From Helichrysum umbraculigerum (Eukaryota > Streptophyta > Magnoliopsida > Asterales > Asteraceae), in contig CATIUR010000001.1 of NCBI GenBank assembly GCA_949592205.1, positions 333,008,250 to 333,072,249 on the forward strand: DNA of 64,000 nucleotides, written 5' to 3'. Shown one piece after another: positions 56,562 to 64,000 of this stretch. The notes under the pieces were generated by a model. It was not told where the DNA came from. It searched no databases and saw nothing but the letters and a program-made list of their open reading frames with translations. Both the position numbers and the translations under genes were made by a program. Within the stretch, counting starts at the first letter, position 1; each line of letters starts with the position of its first letter.

Positions 56562-59500
56562 TGTGACACCCTACAAATTATGGCTAGTTATTAGGTCCTA
56601 ATCGTTTTTTAATACATGTAATTAGTGCTATATTAGGCTAATTGTATGTATTATTAGATATATTGGAATATATATACACGTACGCGATTAAATTTGATCG
56701 TGCAATTATTTCATCGGATGAATTCCGACACATTAATACGGACGTTGGTGAACTCAATTTATTAAATAATATGAAATTATTTAATAAACATATTTATTTT
56801 CAAATATTATAGCGATAATATTACGTAAGTATTTCGTATCGTATAAAGTACTCAGAAGCGATCGAAAATGCGTGAAACGCGCCCGACAATCGAATAAACG
56901 TCAAAATATATTTTATAAATTTAAAATATATTATTTTGGATGGAAATCATTTATTTAAAACATAGTGATTTAATCCGTCAATAAAAACGTATAATTTAAA
57001 TGTTACGCGACTAAACAACCGAACTCGAAACCGTAAATCAATACCGACACCATAACCAAACATTTTTATAAATGTTTTCCAAGTATTATGAGTAATACTT
57101 CTATTTGAACATATCGAAATTCGAATGCCATTGTGAACGCGTACGTATAACATTTAAAATACGAATTAACGTTTAAACGACCGGGTAAACGAAAACGGAT
57201 ATAATACCATTAATTGGGAGGCAAGATTTTTGCAAACCTCACCTCCCATTTTATAATGAACATCGGCCAAAACATGATCCACTTTTTGTGGATCATGTTC
57301 TTGACTAATACAAGCATACGTACTAACCATTTTCCTCATTATGATCACTACACTCTCACATTACACTCTTTCTCTAAAAACACACACAAATACTCTCTCT
57401 TTTCCCTCTCTTTGATCAGCCACACCACCATCATAATCTATCATCATCCACCACCTTTTGAAGTAAGAAGAACAAGGAAAAGGAAGCTAGAAACTCAAAC
57501 AAGCATCATCCATCTCATCTCTCTCTCTAGATCACGATTTTTGTAAGAACCACCACTTCTCTCTCTCTAGATTTTCATGCTTTACATATATTTACATGTA
57601 TAGTTGATCATTTGACAAGAAAATGTCCAAACAAAAGCTTGAAACACGTTTTTACAAAACATATATATATCATAGTTTTCAGACCAGAATTTTTGTCTCA
57701 CCAAATCGACTATAACTTGAGTTCTAGGACGAATCAACACATGAATCTTATACCGAAATCTCCGAATGGATGTCCTATACAAAAAGTTCTTCTTTGACCT
57801 TTTCCATAAATACACGGTTTTTGGTGTAGAAGCTGATCTTTTAACTGGTGTCGGTTTCGGACCAAAACCGATCACTCTTCATATTTATTTTTGTTTAAAA
57901 TAGTAAACGAACTTGTAAAATTACCATAAAATGCATAAATGAACTAGACATATGTATGACCAACTGTGATTTTTGGTGAGACTTGGTTTGGACTAATAAG
58001 TGTAGAAAACGAGAGGTTCATTGAGTCGAAAATCTGAAAATATAAACTCTAAGGGTTGTTTTAGTCATTTTACAAAACCGACACTTCGGGTGAACCCCGA
58101 CACGAACCAATAATTTTATTGAACTTATTGGACCATTTTAAGGCTTGAGTAAAAGTTTCGGGTCAAACCGAAACCATTGACCACGTTTTCGAGATATAGT
58201 AAAACACATCAAATTTAAGTGACGCATGGACCAAAGCAGTCATGCGACACTCACCTAAGTGATGCTAACTTGCACAAATTCATTTCATACGACACTTACC
58301 CAAGTGACGTTACAATATCCGTAAGCTAATTTTAGCGACACTCCCCTTGAGTGACGCATTAATCAAATGACGCATATTAGCGTCACTTCACCGAAGTGAC
58401 GCCATGTCGCACACCAGCGACACTTAATCGAAGTGACGCTTATTTTAGAAACAGTACAACTGCGGCACTTAACCTTAGTGACGCAACCTAGTGACGCCAC
58501 CTTATACGACACTTCACTCAGTGACGCATACAATACTGAAATTAACTATATATGCGACACTCTCCTAGTGTCGCCAAAAACTACTAAGTGACGCTCTAAG
58601 TGTCGCCTAACTCAGAAACTTGAAAACTAGTTTTCACAATAAGTGTCGAACACACGTTACTTCAATACTTATATACGATACAACTTACCAATCATATACT
58701 TTAATAGTATCAACACATAATAATAATACTTTAAAGATTATTATTACAAACCGTCACCAACGGGCCGTACACGTTTTCAAAACACAAACAAACAAATCAA
58801 TCAACGATCAAATCATTTGGACATTACTAGTTGGATGAACAACTAGCATGGACGGTCCCTCGAGACGTCTACATATACTAATAACCTTGCGCGTTTTGAA
58901 CGCCCGGCAGGTTACAGTCTTCGGACACCTCATTTTACTACATCACATTTGCTTCACTGCATATCATCAGACTCAGGTGAGTCTCATAGCCCCTCATGTT
59001 ACTGTTTTAAAACCCAGGGGTGGGAATATATGCTCAGTCTTATTTACATGTGAACACAAGTACAAAACTCGATATATTGACTGCGTGAGTTATTTTTACT
59101 AATCATGAAGCCCTACACATCATAGTTTGTTAGTATGGATTTAGAGCGAGTGTTAGTGTATGGTACCATATGGGATTGACAATCCCCGTCAGGGGTAGTC
59201 GCGCTACCACGACTGCGGTCGAACGGACGCATTATCATTTGTTCACACTTGTGTATGATTAGGCACATGGAGGAGGCAAACTCGATCAGGCACTTGATTG
59301 TGATCCTGACCCCTCAGTTAAGCTCAAACTATGAGCTCATGGCAGTATTATACATATTTATTTGATTAATTTCAAATCATCATACTAAATCTTGTGGTTC
59401 ATACATTATTGTTCCATCATTACACCTGTGAGCTCACCAGCGTTAGCTGACCCTTTTAGCATGTGTTCTCAGGTACACAGCAGTAGTAGGACTGCCCAGG

Positions 59501-59762
59501 ATTATCTAGCTCGAGTCGCATGCAAACATCAAGAGAATTTCTTGCATTATTATATTTTGTAAAAGTAGTAATGCCATAGAATCTCTCGGATAGATTACCG
59601 AGCTTTTGTAATTTATTAACTATTGTAAACTTTATTACGATCAATGTATTTTTGTAAATGACGCATGTAGATGTCGTTCATTATATACCTTGTGTGTTTT
59701 GATTATTGATTAGTCGCGCCCCGACCCGATTCGTTTCCGCAACCCGAATTTGGGGTGTGACA
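56562..59762 (+). repeat. 3' LTR of element D (3201 bp)
   Basis: It is colinear with the 5' LTR. Differences are denser in the first 120 bp and sparse later, a few percent overall by eye. It ends GGTGTGACA and is followed by the target duplication TCTCA. Confidence 0.96.
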
Positions 59763-59855
59763 TCTCATGAAGCCACGTCTTTATAATCCTTTGCTTAGAA
59801 TAGTGCCAAGTCAGCGTAGATGCTTAAACAACTCCCCTTTAGTATATAGTATAGA

Positions 59856-60887
59856 TAGATATTTGATTTGAACTATTTTCCCTTTAAACACAAACTATAT
59901 TAATTTATCACATTACAACATCAACAACAAATAAACCCCAACGAAGGAATAAGTATCCAACGAAACTACGGTAACCCCACGATTATAATGTTTTAAGTTC
60001 TCACGTCAGGTACTAACCCATTTCTTATTGTAACCTGTTTGATAGATATAGCCATATAGGGTTGTTGAAAACTTTGATTTACGGTAACAAAATTCAAATA
60101 TAAACACCCTAAAAAGGAAAAACGGCTTCATTTTCATACTATGTAGTTGACCAAATTCAGAGTAAACATATAATAATGTTTCAACTTAGTAAACATATAC
60201 TCCGTAAGATATAATATAATATAATTTAGTAGACCAATTAAGCCGTACGTTTACTTAGCTTTAACTAAAGAATTTATAGAATATGATGTCCGGTCTATAT
60301 TTGTATCTCATATATGTTTGGCATCAACTAATTACAGCTTATAACTCCAGACTTTTAAATTTTTGGCAAATGGAAAAAAAATTTATATTCTTTTTACAAA
60401 AAGTTGACCTTATAAAAACTAGAAACTCAAGCATATAAATATAAAGTTATAAAAATCCTAGATTAAAATATAATTGTCAAACACACTCGTTATAATATAG
60501 GGAAATAGGTGGGTCAAGTCTTTTATTAAATAGTGTGAGTATAATACCATTAGTCAATTAGTGTGCAAAATATTCGTTATTATAAGTGAATGGATTCACA
60601 TGGTTTTATCTTGCAATGCCTAATAGTCGAATTCACATGTTTTTACTCTCATTTATTGAAATGCACCTAAGTACCTAATTTATTTTTTTCGTAAGTTTTT
60701 TTTTTTTTTTTTAATTACAAAAGTACCTAATTAACTAGGGGTGTTCGACAAATTGATCAATTTAATTTAATCTAATTTCGTCAAATCTAATCATGCATAC
60801 CATTGTCCTCGATCAACTCTTTAGAATTTCAATGAACTACCGAAATTCAGACGTAAGTAGTGAATTAAATTGTTATTTTATTACTCC
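59856..60887. other. AT-rich spacer, no gene recognised
   Basis: Short frames only. There is a T-run near 60695-60712. Confidence 0.6.
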
Positions 60888-61671
60888 GGTGCTGTTTGTT
60901 TTTTTCAGAGGTTTTTGTCTGAAATCTGAAAACCATCTGAAAATCACTGATTATAATAAGAGATGGTCCTAACATCTGAAAGCTGAATGATAAAATTCAT
61001 ATTTCTTAAATATCTTATAAGTATCTTATTTATCATTCTAGATATTAGATTGCTACAATTAAAATTAAAATAACAATTTAAGCGGATAAATGAAAATTGG
61101 AGTGCCATAAATGAAAATGAACAAGTGCCATACATTTAAATTAAAATAAAAATATAAAAGTGGAAATTTTTTTAATTATTATCCCTTTTACCCATCCCCA
61201 TTAAAACCCCCAAATTACTTTCCCATTTACGCTGCTTCCTTTTATCTTTTCATCTCCCCCATAATTCACTACCGATGCTGATTCGTACTTTCGAAGAAGA
61301 GGAAATTAAGGGTGAGTTGCAGAAATGTAATAGAAGTAGTAGAAACCACAGTATTTTGATAGTTTTATTTGACTTTATATTGATGGTCATTATATTAAGA
61401 TTTTTAAGTTCATCATTGTTGATGGTGGTGTTGGAACAGAGATAAATGAAAGAGTTTCAGGGGAAGAAGAATTGAGTACCACTATCTATGATACATCGAG
61501 ACTTCATTCAGAGGTAATAAGTGATAGTTTTAAGTCTGAAATTTTCAAAGGTTTTTCAGATTTAAAACATCTGAATAAAGAAAAAAAACAAACAACTCTG
61601 AATCAACAAACCTCTGACCGAATCCGACATCAGAGCTTTTTAAGAGGTTATTTGAAAAAACAAACAACACC
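60888..61671. mobile_element. Short non-autonomous TIR transposon (784 bp)
   Basis: The ends GGTGCTGTTTGTTTTTTTCA and, on the other strand, GGTGTTGTTTGTTTTTTCA form inverted terminal repeats. TCC flanks both ends as a possible 3-bp target duplication. Subterminal TCTGAA / TTCAGA motifs are repeated on both sides. No transposase is present. The superfamily (PIF/Harbinger or hAT) is not settled. Confidence 0.6.
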
Positions 61672-64000
61672 TCCCTCTCTCCTAAATGTATAGTCCCGAT
61701 TTTTTTTTTTTTTTTTCCAATTTAATTGTTCACTTTGAAAAATATATGGGTATAAGTGTATAACTAGATAACTTTTGTTGATTTTCGCTAATGTGCAAGT
61801 ATGACATAAAAATGTGTGCAAAAAGTTAAGTGTAAACTGTAATATTATTAAAAGTGAAGTGTAATAATTATATTTTTTTAACTGTATGTTTTTTGTTTGG
61901 GGACAATAAATTTGGAAAGAAGGAAGTGTTTTCTTTTTACAAAGCAATTTCATTATTGATTTCACTATAGTATCTTTTCAACTCGTGATGGGTAATGAAC
62001 ATGTGTTATGAAGATTATTCATGGGTGTTGTTGTCGCATGGCCTTAAATCTTAATGATTTTTCAAAACTGTGAATATATAGTTTTAATTTTGCAGAGGTG
62101 ATGGCGTAAATTACTACAGTAATAATTAAATAATGATATTGATAAGTAATACTTATTCTTTATGAAGATTTTTATATTGTTCGAAGAATAAATAAAAGGG
62201 ATAATATTCCGTGCTGTTGAACATCCCGGATCAAATGGTGCTGTTAATATGAATGGAGGAACTAAATCTGTATATATACATAAGTTGGAGGGTCAAAAAA
62301 TATAAAATATATGATATATATTTTTTGTTTAATTTTAATTGACCAACTACAATATTGTGTTATCTAAAGTTTATTTGCGTTAAATAAAAAGGATGTCAAA
62401 CATATGATAAAAATCTGAAAACAATCTCTTTAAAGTAAGTATAGATTCAATCCTTCACACTTTCAGAATCTACATAATTGGTCCCTGCTTTATACATAAT
62501 TGGTCCCTGCTTTATATAGATAATTGTACGTAGTACGATTTGTAAGGAAATCGCTACATCAAGCCAACTGGATGAATTCGCCAATTCAAACATAGTCAAA
62601 CATTAACAGTGGTACCTAATTTCTCAGAGAACGTAGAATTATCTTGATTCACTATATTGTTTTCTTAACAGTGGTACTATTATGATTGTCATGGACTTTG
62701 TGAACCCTTGCTTTCTCTAAAGGGCGTCTCCAATGGTACAAAATGGAACATATTTTGTGTAAAAGATAATTAAGGTTTTGAGGGAAACTGTATTTTGAGA
62801 AAAAATATGTGCATATGATCTCAACCGTTGCTTTATGTGATCAACGGCTCAGATTCACTGCATCATAATAACATTGCAATATTTTGTGTAAAATGCAGTG
62901 TTGTGAATTTGAACCGTTCATCACAGAAATTAACAACAAAGATCGTCTGTTCATCCTTCTTATAAAAATGCAATTACCTTTCTGATCCCAAACCCTAAAA
63001 GATTCATACCATGGTTTTCATTTATATATATATATGAAATAAGTGTTTGGGTTAATATCTAAAAACTTTCCGGAACTTAAAATTAATTAAGAGATGGTGC
63101 ATCATGAACACATGAAAGACGCAACCATTGACACTAGTCTATATTTTATTTTTTCATTTGAAACGCTTTTGATATTGAACCAAAAAATTTTCATTTATCT
63201 TACGAGTTTTACGCACAATCTTTTCGTCTTGTTACATTAAAGATCCTATGATATCGAGTTCTATTTGAAAAAGAAAAATAAATGAAGTTTTCATCTAAAG
63301 GAGAAAAGAGGGAGAGAATGAATAAGATTTGAATTTTATAAAGTTTTTTTTTAACGAAAGCTCTTAGGACTTTCGTTAAGTATTTCAAACTTTGCATTAA
63401 TAGCTACAAAGTTTACTTCTCTTGACTTCTTAATTTCATTTCAAGGTACAAATAATATATGTATGTACAATTGTATTAATAAAATTTTTAACGAATTCCG
63501 TTAGCAAAATCATTTCGTTCTTTATATCTTTTGTTTGGAACGGTGGAATAAATCTAGGATTTATTACTAAGAAAAAAGTCGTATAAAATCGAAACAACGT
63601 GGACGAACCAGAATGAAATAAGAGTGAAAGTAAAAGGGCCGAAATTGGAAAATATTCTAGAAGCAAGTAGATAAGGAGAATCATTACAATCACTAGGTTG
63701 CTATTGCATTAAATTGCATGTGTGTCTTTTTCCAGTATCGAAAGTGACAACATGACGATACCCATTTACGCACGTGCTCTTTTAATTCCAGTCACTCCTA
63801 CCGCGTAAATAAAAAATATTCAATCCAAAACAACTAACATCTGTATATAGTACATAAAAGATCAAACACACTATCAATATTTATTGTATTTATTAATTTA
63901 TTTTTATATATTATATTGTGTACTTATATAAATATATTATTATAATATAATGAAAATAATGGGTATTTATGTAAGTTTAACATTCCTTGATATCATGAAT
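61672..64000. other. AT-rich spacer, no gene recognised
   Basis: Only short frames occur. A GGGCGTCTCCAATGG phrase near 62721, common at ends of some plant DNA transposons, has no partner that I could find. A CACTGCAT ... ATGCAGTG inverted pair lies at about 62857-62903. Confidence 0.55.

Larger units (their letters stand above)
47597..59762 (+). mobile_element. Element D: complete Ty3/gypsy (Tekay/Del-like) retrotransposon, 12166 bp
   Basis: LTRs of 3204 and 3201 bp flank a 5761-bp interior. TCTCA is duplicated at 47592-47596 and 59763-59767. The primer site, accessory ORF, gag-pol and polypurine tract are all in the expected order. Gag-pol carries eight in-frame stops and at least two frameshifts, so it cannot make its own proteins. 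It is inserted in the outer copy of a duplicated Helitron head. Confidence 0.96.

Noticed and set aside
56562..59762. An env-like gene between pol and the 3' LTR
   Set aside because: Only about 35 bp separate the gag-pol stop from the 3' LTR in both B and D.
62721..62735. GGGCGTCTCCAATGG as a transposon end
   Set aside because: No partner inverted end or target duplication was found nearby.

Overview
This is a repeat-dominated, gene-poor stretch of a flowering-plant nuclear genome. It is AT-rich and built of nested LTR retrotransposons, hAT, CACTA-like and Helitron-like DNA transposons, and decayed spacer. The long-LTR Ty3/gypsy elements (LTRs of 2.3-3.2 kb, initiator-Met tRNA primer site, chromovirus-type gag-pol with a chromodomain-like tail) suggest a eudicot. 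Asteraceae is my guess, from the general look of the elements and not from any diagnostic gene. No rRNA, tRNA or CRISPR was recognised.

Left block (1-18712): a rearranged nest of two related Ty3/gypsy elements. Element A (1399-8434) has a 5' LTR, a primer site, an intact small coiled-coil ORF ahead of gag, and an intact gag-protease-RT-RNase H reading frame that breaks off inside integrase. Element B (8431-18712) has only the last 77 bp of its 5' LTR, a broken gag-pol split by a solo LTR of the A family (target duplication GAAGC), and a complete 3' LTR. Positions 1-1398 are a second copy of B's RT-RNase H, joined to A's 5' LTR at exactly the site where the solo LTR sits in B. The simplest reading is that A was inserted in B, and the nest was then tandemly duplicated with a 28-bp templated insertion at the join (8407-8434).

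Middle (18713-39955): decayed spacer, a possible small Helitron, two CACTA-like ends, a complete 7.0-kb non-coding LTR element (LARD-like, 23173-30170, target duplication CAAAG), an unrecognised exon relic region, a 3.07-kb solo LTR (32953-36019, target duplication AGTTG), and an island with two small convergent coiled-coil genes (36386-37208).

Right (39956-64000): a full-length hAT transposon with an uninterrupted 712-aa transposase and an 8-bp target duplication; a minus-strand Helitron-like element whose head is tandemly duplicated; and a complete 12.17-kb Ty3/gypsy element D (47597-59762, target duplication TCTCA) inserted into one of those heads. The rest is AT-rich spacer with one short TIR element (60888-61671).

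The main leads are: a coiled-coil accessory ORF shared by elements A and D; LTR stem-loops whose two sides change together between families; a perfect splice-donor-like site kept in most LTRs; and turnover arrays of short self-complementary repeats at one position in the LTRs.
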